This document shows, one piece after another, positions 23,880 through 32,705 of a DNA stretch of 44,099 bases. How positions within the stretch are numbered: the stretch's first letter is position 1; the number at the start of each line of letters is the position of its first letter. The position numbers were made by a program, and so were the translations under genes. The stretch covers positions 1 to 44,099 of the forward strand of contig JADLFU010000169.1 of the NCBI GenBank assembly GCA_020849655.1, given 5' to 3'. A model generated the notes under the pieces. It did not search any database and was not told where the DNA came from. It saw only the letters and a program-made list of their open reading frames with translations. This DNA comes from Polyangiaceae bacterium. Its GTDB lineage: Bacteria; Myxococcota_A; Polyangia; Polyangiales; Polyangiaceae.

Positions 23880-25649
23880 ATGCGCCGCCTCCTCCCTCAC
23901 CTCTTGGCCCTCTCGGTCGCCGCGGCGGCGGGCTGCAAGGACACCCCGTCGCTCGGCCCGGCGCCCGCGGCGTCGATGGCGCCCGTGCCCGAGCCCGCGG
24001 GCCTCGTCGCCGAGGTGATGATCCCGAAGCCCGGGCAGACGTGGGCGCGCCTGCGCACGCTCGTCGGCGGCCCGGCGGCGATGCTGCCGCAGTCGTTCGG
24101 CATGGGCGCCGCGATGCTGCTCGGCCTCTCGCCGAAGGTCGCCGAGCTCATCGACGCCGAGGTGCCCGCGGTGGGCGCGGTGACGAGCGACGGCAAGGTC
24201 GAGCTCGCGGTGCTGGCCATCCACGTGCGCGACGGCCAGAAGGTCATCGACGACATGACGGCGGGCCCGCAGGCGAAGCACCTCGCGCGCGTCGACGCCG
24301 TCTCGAAGGTGACGCTGATCGAGCCGAAGCCCGGCGAGACCTCGCTGAACGCGTCGATGGGCGTGACGGGGAACTTCCTCCTGCTCGCGTACGCGCCCGA
24401 CGCGCTCCTGAAGGTCGGCCCGTACGCGGCGCGCACCGTCTCGACGCGCGCGATGCCCCCCGAGGACGTCGTCGTCGTCAGCCGCCGCGAGGCGCTCGGC
24501 GGCCCGGTGCGCGCGCGCGTGCGCGGGTGGTGGAGCGAGGCGAAGAAGACGCTCGAGGAGGCCGATCAGCGCGATCGCGAGCGCCACGGCGGCGCGGCGC
24601 CGACGTTCGCCGATCCGAAGGCCGCCGTCGCGAAGGCCGACCAGACCTTCACGTCGCTGTTCGCGCTGCTCGGCGATCTCAGCGAGGCGCGCGTCGCGCT
24701 CACGGTCGACGACGCGGGCGCGCACGTGGCGTCGCGCGTCGTCCCCGGCTCGAAGGACGGCCCCGCGTCGATCGAGATCGGCGCGCTCACGGTCGGCGAC
24801 GCGAGGCCCCTCGCCGAGCTGCCCGAGGAGGTCTCGCTCGCGATGCTCAGCCGCGACTCCCAGGAGCTGCGCAAGCGCGGCGCCGACGACCAGCTCGTCG
24901 CGATCGACAACCTGTTCCAGGGCAAGCTCGGCGACGACGACAAGAAGCGCGTGCGGGCGCTGCTCGACACCTGGTCGCAGGGGCGCGGCGACTGGATCGG
25001 CGTCGGAGCGTCCTTCTACGGCGAGCGCCGGGTCTTCGGCCGGGTGGCGGTCGCCGACGCGAAGCTCTTCGACCAGAGCGTGAAGGGCACCGTCGAGCTG
25101 CTGAAGGTGCCCGCCTTCCGCGAGCCGCTGAAGCACTGGCTGGGCGAGCTCAAGCTCGCGCCCGCGGCCGAGCTCGACGGCGGCGCCGGCACCGTGATCA
25201 AGGTCGTGCGCACCCCGCCGGCGCCCGCGAAGAAGCCCGACCCGTCGAAGGACAAATCCAACAAACTTCACCGCACAGGGACCGAGAAGCAGGAGCCGCA
25301 GCGGTTCGACGTCGCGTGGTCGATCTCCGACGCGACGGCGTCCTTCGTGATGTCCGACAGCGGCCGCGACTCGCTCCGCGACCTCGCGAAGGCGCGCGAC
25401 GGCGGGCTCGGCGCCGACCCGGAGATCAAGCGCGCGCTCGAGGCGGTCAAGGGCGACGCCGCCTTCGTGCTGCTCGTGCTGCCGATGCGCACGATCGCGG
25501 GGCTGATGATGGCGCGCGTGCCGAAGGAGCCGCCGCCGCCCGCGCCGATCGTCCTGTCGCTCGGGCGCAAGGGCTCGGACGGCTACTTGCAGATCGACGC
25601 GTCGACACTCGCGGTGCGCGAGCTCGCGAAGATTCGCAGCGTGCAGTAG
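23880..25649 (+). CDS. large lipoprotein of unknown function
   Basis: Predicted lipoprotein of 589 aa. The ATG at 23880 gives a signal peptide with lipobox AAGC (Cys19); the earlier in-frame start at 23841 adds a poor N-terminus. The mature part alternates alpha and beta segments with no motif I know. A Lys/Pro-rich hinge (PAPAKKPDPSKDK) at about residues 450-465 precedes a C-terminal domain (FDVAWSISDATASFVMSDSG). The region at 25254-25280 uses uncommon codons (AAA TCC AAC AAA CTT). The size and design resemble other large myxobacterial lipoproteins of unknown role. The SDR-like gene follows 22 bp later. Confidence 0.7.
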   Translation: MRRLLPHLLALSVAAAAGCKDTPSLGPAPAASMAPVPEPAGLVAEVMIPKPGQTWARLRTLVGGPAAMLPQSFGMGAAMLLGLSPKVAELIDAEVPAVGAVTSDGKVELAVLAIHVRDGQKVIDDMTAGPQAKHLARVDAVSKVTLIEPKPGETSLNASMGVTGNFLLLAYAPDALLKVGPYAARTVSTRAMPPEDVVVVSRREALGGPVRARVRGWWSEAKKTLEEADQRDRERHGGAAPTFADPKAAVAKADQTFTSLFALLGDLSEARVALTVDDAGAHVASRVVPGSKDGPASIEIGALTVGDARPLAELPEEVSLAMLSRDSQELRKRGADDQLVAIDNLFQGKLGDDDKKRVRALLDTWSQGRGDWIGVGASFYGERRVFGRVAVADAKLFDQSVKGTVELLKVPAFREPLKHWLGELKLAPAAELDGGAGTVIKVVRTPPAPAKKPDPSKDKSNKLHRTGTEKQEPQRFDVAWSISDATASFVMSDSGRDSLRDLAKARDGGLGADPEIKRALEAVKGDAAFVLLVLPMRTIAGLMMARVPKEPPPPAPIVLSLGRKGSDGYLQIDASTLAVRELAKIRSVQ

Positions 25650-25671
25650 CGATCTCTGTTGATCTCTGCGC

Positions 25672-26787
25672 ATGGCCGGCAGCGTCGTCCTCGTCACCGG
25701 GTACCCGTCCTTCGGCGCGCGGCAGCTCGTCTCGCACCTGCTCGCGGAGGAGCCGGACACACAGGTGCGCGCGGTCGTGCGCGCGAGCCTCGCGCCGGCG
25801 GCGCAGGCGCACCGGGCGTCGCTCGATCCGGCGCTCGCGGCGCGCCTCACCCTGCTCGACGGCGACGCGGCGCACCTGGATCTCGGCCTCAGCGGCCGCG
25901 AGGTGCGCGACCTCTCGGCCGAGGTCGACAGGTTCCACCACGCGGCGCAGGTGTCGTACCTGGGCGCCGAGCCGCGCGAGGCCGAGGCGCTGAACGTCGG
26001 AGGCACGCGGGAGGCGCTCGCGATCGCCCGCGCGCTGCCGCGCCTGCGCGCGTTCGTCCACCACGGCACGGCGTTCGTCTCCGGCGATCGCACCGGCCTC
26101 GTGCGCGAGGACGAGCTCCGGCGCGGGCAGCGGTTCCGCAACGCGGTCGAGGAGACGAAGGCGCGCGCCGAGAAGCTCGTCCGGGACGCGTCCGCGCACC
26201 TGCCCACCGTGATCCTGCGGCCCTCGCTCGTCGTCGGCGACTCGGCGACCGGTGAGGTCGACCGGCTCGATGGGCCCTACCTCCTCGTCTTGCTGCTGCT
26301 GTCCTCCCCGGTCGAGCTCGCGATCCCGCTGCCCGGCCGCGGGCGCGCCCCGCTGCACATCGTGCCGGTCGACTACGTCGTGCGGGCGGCGCGGCTGCTC
26401 GGGCTGCACCCCGACGCGGTGGGCAAGACCTTCCACCTCGTCGACCGCGCGCCGCTCACCGCGCGCGAGGTGTTCGAGCTGGTGGCGAGGGCCGGCGGCA
26501 AGCGCGGGCCGCGGGGGTTCATCCCCGCGAACGTCACGCGCGCGCTGTTGCACACGCCAGGCCTCGACAGGTTCGTGAAGAGCCCGCGCGCCTTCTTCGA
26601 TCAGCTGGTCACCGAGGTGCAGTACGACACGCGCGCCACCGACGCGGTGCTCGGTCACGCCGTCTCGTGCCCGCCCTTCGCGAGCTACGTCGACCCGCTC
26701 GTCACCTACGTGCGCGCGCGCGTCGAGGAGGAGCGCGAGCGTCGCCGCGCCGAGGGCCCCGACGACGTCGAGGACTCGCTGACGTGA
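25672..26787 (+). CDS. SDR-superfamily NAD(P)-binding protein lacking the catalytic Tyr
   Basis: Extended short-chain dehydrogenase fold of 371 aa. The nucleotide-binding start is VVLVTGYPSFGARQL, a TGYPSFGA variant of TGxxGxxG seen in reductases of the fatty-acyl-CoA/thioester-reductase branch. FHHAAQVSYLG, LNVGGTREAL and VHHGTAFVSG follow in normal order. The active-site YxxxK should fall in the NAVEETKARAE segment; the lysine is present but the tyrosine is replaced by valine. Activity may be lost or altered. It overlaps the SGNH hydrolase gene (GTGA), so the two proteins are made together and may act on the same molecule. Confidence 0.8.
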   Translation: MAGSVVLVTGYPSFGARQLVSHLLAEEPDTQVRAVVRASLAPAAQAHRASLDPALAARLTLLDGDAAHLDLGLSGREVRDLSAEVDRFHHAAQVSYLGAEPREAEALNVGGTREALAIARALPRLRAFVHHGTAFVSGDRTGLVREDELRRGQRFRNAVEETKARAEKLVRDASAHLPTVILRPSLVVGDSATGEVDRLDGPYLLVLLLLSSPVELAIPLPGRGRAPLHIVPVDYVVRAARLLGLHPDAVGKTFHLVDRAPLTAREVFELVARAGGKRGPRGFIPANVTRALLHTPGLDRFVKSPRAFFDQLVTEVQYDTRATDAVLGHAVSCPPFASYVDPLVTYVRARVEEERERRRAEGPDDVEDSLT

Positions 26788-28103
26788 CGGCGGCGCGTCG
26801 GCACGCGGCCGAGGTAGCGGTGCTCGTGGGCGTGGGGCTCGGGGTCGCGACGTGCATGGCGCGAGAGCCCGCGGCGCCCCACGTCCTCGCCACGCCGGCG
26901 CCGTCCGTCGCGGGGCCCCCGGCCCCGTCGACGAGCGCGCCCGACCCTCCGCCGACCGAGAGCGCGGCGCCCCCTCCCGCGTCCTCGTCGGCCGCGCCGC
27001 CCGATCCGCCGCCGAAGGGCGCGCTCGCGCTGCCGAGGTTCTACGCGGCCTCGCGCGCGCTCGCGCGCGCCGAGCGCAAGGAGCATGTTAGAATAGTTTG
27101 GATAGGAGACTCGCACACCGCGGCGGATCTCTGGACGGGCGCGGTGCGCGCCGAGCTCACGAAGCGCCTCGGCGCGGGCGGTCCCGGGTTCGTGCACGTC
27201 GGCTGGGCCGAGAACAAGTACCGCCACGACGGCGTGCGCCTGGAGACGCAGGAGAAGTGGAGCGTGCTGCCCGTCCCGTACCCGACGACGAAGCGCGCGG
27301 GCGACGGCGTGTACGGGCTCGGCGGCGTGCGCCTCGTGCCCGCGAGCGGCGACGCGCGCGCCTCCGTCGAGGTGCTGGCGAGCGCGACCCCGAAGTCGAC
27401 GAAGCTCACCTGGGAGCTCGCGTACCGCCTCGGGGACGGCGGCGAGGTGCGCGCGGCCGTGGAGGGCGAGCCCGCCGCGCTCACCGACGAGCCGAAGGGC
27501 GCGGGCGCGGTGCGGCACCACAGGTTCACGAGCCACGGCGCGTCGGGCAAGCTCGTCGTCGCGACCCGAGGGAGACCCGAGCTGCTCGGGGTCGTCGTGG
27601 AGGGCGACGCGCCCGGCGTCGTGCTCGACACGCTCGGGCTGAACGGCGCGCGCGTCGGGACATGGACGGCGCGCGACGACGCCGCGTGGACGGCCGAGCT
27701 CGCGCGCCGCAAGCCCAGCCTGGTCGTCGTCGCGCTCGGCACGAACGAGTCGTCCGACGTCGCGCCGAGGAGCGAGCGCTACGAGGCAGGCGCGGACGAG
27801 CTCCTGTCGCGCGTGGCCCGCGCCGCGCCCGACGCCGACTGCCTCGTCGTGCTGCCCATGGACCGCGCGGGGATTGAGTTCGGGCCGCGGCTCGCGGTGA
27901 TCTCCCTCGGGTTCACCGCGGCCGCCAAGAAGCACGGGTGCGCGACGTGGAGCGCGCTGTCAGCGATGGGGGGGCCGGGATCGATGACGGCGTGGTCGCG
28001 CGAGTCGCCCCCGCGCGCCGCGCCCGACGGCGTGCACCTGACCCCGAAGGGCTACAGGTACCTCGGCGAGCGCCTGGCGCGCGACCTCGGGGCGGAAGAC
28101 TGA
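26784..28103 (+). CDS. SGNH/GDSL-family hydrolase, exported
   Basis: Esterase-like protein of 439 aa. The GTG at 26784 overlaps the upstream TGA and begins an N-terminal hydrophobic signal/anchor (VAVLVGVGLGVATC). A Pro/Ser linker to about residue 80 follows. The nucleophile serine is S110 in GDSHTA, block III is ALGTNES, and D415/H418 in PDGVHLTPKG complete the triad. GDSHTA-type proteins include peptidoglycan O-acetylesterases (Ape/Oap group) and other cell-envelope deacetylases, so removal of O-acetyl groups from wall or surface polymers is a fair guess. The codons for block I (27087-27107) are unusually AT-rich. Confidence 0.82.
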   Translation: MTAARRHAAEVAVLVGVGLGVATCMAREPAAPHVLATPAPSVAGPPAPSTSAPDPPPTESAAPPPASSSAAPPDPPPKGALALPRFYAASRALARAERKEHVRIVWIGDSHTAADLWTGAVRAELTKRLGAGGPGFVHVGWAENKYRHDGVRLETQEKWSVLPVPYPTTKRAGDGVYGLGGVRLVPASGDARASVEVLASATPKSTKLTWELAYRLGDGGEVRAAVEGEPAALTDEPKGAGAVRHHRFTSHGASGKLVVATRGRPELLGVVVEGDAPGVVLDTLGLNGARVGTWTARDDAAWTAELARRKPSLVVVALGTNESSDVAPRSERYEAGADELLSRVARAAPDADCLVVLPMDRAGIEFGPRLAVISLGFTAAAKKHGCATWSALSAMGGPGSMTAWSRESPPRAAPDGVHLTPKGYRYLGERLARDLGAED

Positions 28104-28131
28104 CGCGGCCGGGCCACGCTCCCCAGATCGC

Positions 28132-28737
28132 CTACGGGGCCGACTCCGCGCGCAGCTCCTCGCAGGTGGAGCCTGCCGCGACCGTCTCGCCCGGCTTGCC
28201 CTGCTCGACCTTCTCGCGCGTGACGGCGATGACGGGCTTGCCGTCGTCGCAGACCTTCTCGAGCTCGGCGAGGCGCGGCGCGTCCTCGCGCTTGAAGTGC
28301 ACGCCGTACGCGGGCACGCGGCACGCCGTCGCCTTGTCGGCCTGGTAGAGCGCGTCGTGGACGACCTTGACCGACGCGTCGTCGGCGAGGAACGTGACGA
28401 CGCGCAGCGACGCCTCGCGGGTGTTCCGGTCGGCGCTCCTCGCGTCGGCGAGCAGGCGCCTGCGGAGCGCCCCGTCCTTCTGGGCCCGGACGGCGAGCTC
28501 GCAGCGCACCGGCAGGATGTGGAGATCGTCGCACTGCGCGGCCTCGTAGAGGCCGCAGTCGTGGCTGCGGCGCGCGCGGTCGATCAGCTCGTCGTTCGTC
28601 CAGCGCGGCAGCGCCTTCTCCGCCGGATCCTCGGCCACCGTCGAGTGGCCGCCGTCGCGCTTCTCGTCGTCCTTCTTGCAGGCGACGAGGGAGACGGCGA
28701 CGCCGACGACGACGGCGAGTGCGAGCGAGCGTGGCAT
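28132..28737 (-). CDS. lipoprotein of unknown function
   Basis: Predicted lipoprotein of 201 aa. ATG at 28737 gives a signal peptide with lipobox LVAC (Cys20), followed by a charged KKDDEKRDGG spacer. The mature domain is alpha-helical (ALRRRLLADARSADRN, TREASLRVVTFLAD, VKVVHDALYQAD) and looks like two or three HEAT-type repeats, with six cysteines in it. No known function. It is convergent with the SGNH hydrolase gene. Confidence 0.65.
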   Translation of the reverse strand: MPRSLALAVVVGVAVSLVACKKDDEKRDGGHSTVAEDPAEKALPRWTNDELIDRARRSHDCGLYEAAQCDDLHILPVRCELAVRAQKDGALRRRLLADARSADRNTREASLRVVTFLADDASVKVVHDALYQADKATACRVPAYGVHFKREDAPRLAELEKVCDDGKPVIAVTREKVEQGKPGETVAAGSTCEELRAESAP

Positions 28738-28785
28738 GGCGCCGCGCCTTATCACACGCGCGTGGGCGTGCACATTTGCGCCACG

Positions 28786-29271
28786 TCACAGGCACTCGCT
28801 GACGCAGAGCTTCGCGACGTCGCCGCACTTCTTGACGCACGACGTACGGTCACACTTGCTCGCGCAGCGGGAGAACTGGTCGCCGCAGTCGCGAAAGCAG
28901 AGCTGGCGCGAGCTCATGCCCGGATCGTCGGCGACCGTCGAGATCGCCTCCGCGCTCGGGTGGGCGGCCGGCGTCGGCGCGGACGACGCGCTCGGCGGGG
29001 GCAGCACGCTCGGGCCGACGGGCTTCGCGTCGCCGGACGTGAGCGTGCGCGATCGGGACGTCGCGTACTCGACGCGATCGGCGCTCTGCCCGTGCGTGTA
29101 GCGGCGCGACCACTCCGTCCAGCAGGTGAGCCGCTCGTCGCGCGTCCGGCTCGGCTCGGCGTCGAGGCGGTAGCAGCGCTCGAAATGCACGTCGCCGTCG
29201 AACACGGCCTGGTAGCTCGCCCCGCACGCGGGGAGCAGCGCCAGGAGCAGGGAGGCCGACGTCGCGCGCAC
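28786..29271 (-). CDS. small Cys-rich lipoprotein
   Basis: Predicted lipoprotein of 161 aa. GTG at 29271 gives the signal VRATSASLLLALLPAC; the longest frame starts at 29304. The conserved-looking segment HFERCYRLDAE...ERLTCWTEW...YTHGQSADR is separated by a Ser/Pro linker from a C-terminal knot with CFRDC, RCASKCDRTSC, KKCGD, CVSEC. Such proteins are common in myxobacterial genomes and uncharacterised. It may belong to one transcript with the following lipoprotein gene (28132). Confidence 0.6.
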   Translation of the reverse strand: MRATSASLLLALLPACGASYQAVFDGDVHFERCYRLDAEPSRTRDERLTCWTEWSRRYTHGQSADRVEYATSRSRTLTSGDAKPVGPSVLPPPSASSAPTPAAHPSAEAISTVADDPGMSSRQLCFRDCGDQFSRCASKCDRTSCVKKCGDVAKLCVSECL

Positions 29272-29353
29272 GCTCTGCGAGGCTACCACCCCGGACCGGA
29301 GCACCTCACGACTTCCAGACCGACGGGATCGGATCTCGACGCACGCCGCCGCG

Positions 29354-29950
29354 TCAGCCCTGGAACGCGATGGTCGGGCGAGGCGCGCCGCTCGGCCACT
29401 TGATGTTCAGGAGCGCGCCGCCGTGCGACCAGCTGAACGACGCGTCGCACGAGCGCCCGCGCAGGATCGGGGTGACCAGGCTCGTGATGCCCCCGCTGCC
29501 GAACGTGTAGGTGTCGGACGTGCAGCCGCCGAGCGCCTTGACGGCGAGCGGGGTGCCTCCCACGTCGTTCTTGCCGCGGCAGGAGACGCGCAGCCACTCG
29601 CGCAGCATCTTGGTCTCGCAGCCGAGCGGGCTCGAGCGCCGCACCGAGATCTCGCGCGTGACGGCGGCCCACTCCGCCACGGTCGGGACGGGCGAGCGCG
29701 TCGCCGGGATCTCGGCGGGCAGCCCGTCGGGCCCCATCGCGCCGGGGCTCGCGGGCGCGGGCGTCGCGGGCGGAGCCGCAGGTGCCTGCTTGGCGGGCTG
29801 GGCGGGCTGGGCGGGGCCAGCCTTGGCGGGCGCGACGGGCGCCGGCTCGGGTTGGGACGAGTCGCCGCCCGACGAGCGAGAGCAGCCGGCGAGCAGGGAG
29901 GCCGCGGCGAGCGCGCCCAGGATCGCGGTGAGGTTCGTGTGGTGAGGCAT
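29354..29950 (-). CDS. lipoprotein of unknown function
   Basis: Predicted lipoprotein of 198 aa. Signal peptide with lipobox LLAGC (Cys23), then a 45-residue Pro/Ala/Gln-rich linker. The mature domain has four cysteines (LGCETKML, RVSCRG, GGCTSDTY, GRSCDAS) and a beta-rich end (FSWSHGGALLNIKWP). No family recognised. The ATG at 29950 is the only sensible start. Confidence 0.65.
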   Translation of the reverse strand: MPHHTNLTAILGALAAASLLAGCSRSSGGDSSQPEPAPVAPAKAGPAQPAQPAKQAPAAPPATPAPASPGAMGPDGLPAEIPATRSPVPTVAEWAAVTREISVRRSSPLGCETKMLREWLRVSCRGKNDVGGTPLAVKALGGCTSDTYTFGSGGITSLVTPILRGRSCDASFSWSHGGALLNIKWPSGAPRPTIAFQG

Positions 29951-30000
29951 CCGCCCAGGGTACCGGTCGCGACACGCCGCTGTCAGGCGGATTGTTCGCC

Positions 30001-30927
30001 TCAGGGCGGATCGTCCTCGCGGCGTCGCCGGAAGTACTCGCTCGCCCACGCGCGCAGCTCGGGCCGCGCGAGCGAGAAGGCGAGCGGCGCGCCGGCCGTG
30101 TCCACGAGATCGCGCGCGGGATCGAACCGGAGCGCGGCGAGCTCGCGGTTGCGCTCGAGGTAGCTGCGGTGCCGGAGCGCTCCGTGCCACAGGTGCAGCA
30201 GCGTCCCGCTGCCGCAGGCGACGCCGCGCCCCCCCGCCGCCGCGGCGACGCGCGCAGCCCACGCTCGAAAGTGCCCCTCGTGCGCGGAATTCCCGCCGAA
30301 GATCCGCGCGACGCAGGCGCTGTCGAGGCCGCCCGCGAACGCGTGCGCCATCACGTGATCGGCGCTGCCCGCGACGCACCCTTCGTACAGCCCGCAGGCG
30401 TCGAGCAGCTCGCGGCGAGCGGCCCAGGCGAACCCGGTGTGCCCGTGGGGATCGTAGCTCCCCTGGTGCAACAGCCCCGGATCGCGAGCCACCTCGTGAC
30501 AGAACGAGGCGTAGCGCTCCGTGGACGAGCCGTCGTCCTCCTCCGCGCCGGGCGGGAGCCGGACGGCCCGCGCGAACGGCTGCGCGACCGGCGCGCGCTC
30601 GAGCAGCGCGCTCGTCTCCTCGGCCCAGCCGTCCTCGAGCAGCACGTCGGCGTCCAGCCACGCGACCTTGGGCACCCAGCGCGGCACGGCGCGGAGCGCG
30701 AGGTTCAGCAGGCGCTCCTTCTGCCAGAGGACGTCGCGCGCGCGCACGTGCGAGACATCGGGCGCGGGCGGCAGCGTCGGGGGCTCGTCTCCGAAGGTGC
30801 ACTCGACCGTGACGACCTGCACGCCCTGCCGCGCGAGGCGCGCCCGGAACAGCTCGTAGTTGCGGGGGCGCCGCCGGTAGCCGGCCGGGTTGAAGTGACA
30901 GGTGATGGCCCACAGATCCAGCGTCAC
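30001..30927 (-). CDS. GT-A-fold glycosyltransferase-like protein
   Basis: Predicted cytosolic transferase of 308 aa. GTG at 30927 overlaps the SUMF1-like stop (GTGA) and begins directly with the first beta strand (LWAITCHFNP). The donor-binding region ends in VAWLDADVLLEDGW, whose DAD fits the metal-binding DxD of GT-A enzymes. HTGFAWAARRELLDACGLYEG is the usual later acceptor/loop block. Donor and acceptor sugars are unknown. Translational coupling to a SUMF1-like protein is notable because both could concern secreted glycoconjugates. Confidence 0.72.
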   Translation of the reverse strand: MTLDLWAITCHFNPAGYRRRPRNYELFRARLARQGVQVVTVECTFGDEPPTLPPAPDVSHVRARDVLWQKERLLNLALRAVPRWVPKVAWLDADVLLEDGWAEETSALLERAPVAQPFARAVRLPPGAEEDDGSSTERYASFCHEVARDPGLLHQGSYDPHGHTGFAWAARRELLDACGLYEGCVAGSADHVMAHAFAGGLDSACVARIFGGNSAHEGHFRAWAARVAAAAGGRGVACGSGTLLHLWHGALRHRSYLERNRELAALRFDPARDLVDTAGAPLAFSLARPELRAWASEYFRRRREDDPP

Positions 30928-32030
30928 CGTGGCGTCGGCGCCTCCGCGCAGCACCGGAACCCGAGGTGGTAGTTCTTGTGGCTGGTGGGCGCGTCGAGCG
31001 TCGACGGGTGCCAGTCGGGCGCGCGGTAGTTGCAGTCATCCGCGTGCGCCTCGGTGCGCCCGAAGGCGAACCACGATCCTTTCATCTCCGTCTGCCCCCT
31101 GCCGCCGAGCTCCGCGGGGCGGAGGGGGAGGCTCATGTGCTCGGCCACGTTGCCGTGCTGATCGTAGACCCCGATGGGGCTGACGCACCCGGCGAAGGCG
31201 CCGACCGGGTACGTGTTCGATCCACACACTCCGTACCCTCCGCCCGGGCACCGGGGCGTGATGAAGCTCGCGGTGGCGCAGCGCGCGTGGTCCTTCGCGG
31301 GGCCGTACGCCCACACGCGGGCGCGCTTGTTGTTGTGAAAGAAATTGGAGTCACCCCGGTTGCGCGAGAAGTCGTACGCGGCCTCGGGCGGCGCGAGTTC
31401 GCCGGTGCACGCGCCCTCCCACTCGTGCGAGTCGCACAGGCGCTTGCCGAGCGCGCCGCAGAGCGCGGCGGCCTCGCTCGCGCGGACGTGCACGACGGGC
31501 AGCTCGCACGGCACACCAGGAAACTCGTACTGATCGATGCACACTGTCGTCGGCTGGCCACCGGCCCGGAGCCGCACCATGAAGGGGTGGCCGCAGCTCG
31601 CGTCGCCCTCGACGAAGCGCTCGACCGCGCGCACGCGGCGGCACTCCGCGCGGCTCATCGGGTGCACCGAGATCTCGGGGTTGCCCTGGCCGAGGTCCGG
31701 GGAGCGGCGGAGCAGGTCCTCGACGACGCGGCGCCCCTCCTCGCCGAGCCCCTGCTCGCGCGTGAGGACGTCGAGGAGGCGCGCCCGCTCCGACTCCAGC
31801 GTCCCAGGGGCGGGATCCTCTGGCGCGGGGTCGGCGCTCGGCGCGGCCGAGGGCTCGGGCTCGGGCTCGGGCTCGGCGGGCGACGGGGCGGGCTCGGCGC
31901 TCGCGGCGACGTGGGGCGGCGCGGCGACGTGGGGCGCCGCGAGCCGCTTCGCGCCGAGGAAGCAGAGGACGCCCGCCGCCAGGGCGAGCGGCGCCGCCCA
32001 TAGCCCCGAGCGCTCAGCTCGGAGGCTCAT
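30924..32030 (-). CDS. SUMF1/FGE-sulfatase-domain protein, membrane-anchored (second copy)
   Basis: Protein of 368 aa. A hydrophobic N-terminal segment (LWAAPLALAAGVLCFLG) anchors or exports it; a long Pro/Glu/Ala linker with PEPEPEP repeats follows. The FGE-sulfatase-like domain contains TVCIDQYEFPG, AGKRLCD-like GALGKRLCDSHEW, SPIGVYDQHGNVAEH, MKGSWFAFG and the terminal LGFRCC. These blocks run in the same order as the copy at 20550-21476, so the two are paralogues of different linker type. It overlaps the glycosyltransferase-like gene by 4 bp and the upstream helical-protein gene by 17 bp. Confidence 0.8.
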   Translation of the reverse strand: MSLRAERSGLWAAPLALAAGVLCFLGAKRLAAPHVAAPPHVAASAEPAPSPAEPEPEPEPSAAPSADPAPEDPAPGTLESERARLLDVLTREQGLGEEGRRVVEDLLRRSPDLGQGNPEISVHPMSRAECRRVRAVERFVEGDASCGHPFMVRLRAGGQPTTVCIDQYEFPGVPCELPVVHVRASEAAALCGALGKRLCDSHEWEGACTGELAPPEAAYDFSRNRGDSNFFHNNKRARVWAYGPAKDHARCATASFITPRCPGGGYGVCGSNTYPVGAFAGCVSPIGVYDQHGNVAEHMSLPLRPAELGGRGQTEMKGSWFAFGRTEAHADDCNYRAPDWHPSTLDAPTSHKNYHLGFRCCAEAPTPR

Positions 32031-32637
32031 CGTCGAGCGAGCCGAGCAAGCGGGAGAGCGCGGCGACGAGCTCGGACTTGTGTCCTGGCGCGACGATCGA
32101 CGCCTGCTCGACCAGCTCGAGGAGCCTGCGGGCCACGTTGCGCAGGCCCGCGGCCTCGGAGGACTCGGCGCGCGGCGGGCCGCCGAGCACCGCGTCGCCG
32201 AACCGCCTCTGCAGGGTCGGGTACGCGCGCCCCTCGTCGATGACCTCTGCTCTCAGCGCGTCGACGAGATCGCGCGGCGCGGACGACCCCTCCTCGGCGC
32301 GGCGCAGGAAGTCGACCGCCTGGTACGAGGGGATCTTCCGCCCGACGCCGTCTCGCGAGAGCACCTCGGGCGCGCGCCGCTGGAGGAAGGCGAACGACCC
32401 CGTCAGCTTCAGCACGGTCTCGGGGCGCAGGTGCAGCTCGCCCTTCGCGTACGCCTCGAGCGACTCGTACCCCCACGCGCGGTAGCGCTCCGAGCGGGAG
32501 AGGGCCGACAGCGCCTCGGCGAGCTCGACCCAGCTCGACTTGAACCGCCGCGTCCGCTCGATGAGGAGGGCGCGCTCGGGATCGCCGGCCTGCGCCTCCG
32601 CGGCGCGCTCGAGCTCTCGCATCACCTTCGTCGTCAC
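32014..32637 (-). CDS. helical hypothetical protein
   Basis: Soluble, mostly alpha-helical protein of 207 aa from GTG at 32637 (an earlier GTG at 32658 adds seven residues). The central block (WVELAEALSALSRSERYRAWG, then SLEAYAKGELHLRPETVLKL) is characteristic of an uncharacterised protein group I recall from myxobacteria. It might bind DNA or act as a regulator, but no helix-turn-helix is clear. It is first in the three-gene operon with the SUMF1-like and glycosyltransferase-like genes and divergent from the MFS gene. Confidence 0.6.
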   Translation of the reverse strand: MTTKVMRELERAAEAQAGDPERALLIERTRRFKSSWVELAEALSALSRSERYRAWGYESLEAYAKGELHLRPETVLKLTGSFAFLQRRAPEVLSRDGVGRKIPSYQAVDFLRRAEEGSSAPRDLVDALRAEVIDEGRAYPTLQRRFGDAVLGGPPRAESSEAAGLRNVARRLLELVEQASIVAPGHKSELVAALSRLLGSLDDEPPS

Positions 32638-32705
32638 GGCGGGCGGCGACCCTAACACGCCGCGGGGAGGGGGCAGATCTGCTAGGAGGCGCGTCTCCGT
32701 CGCCC

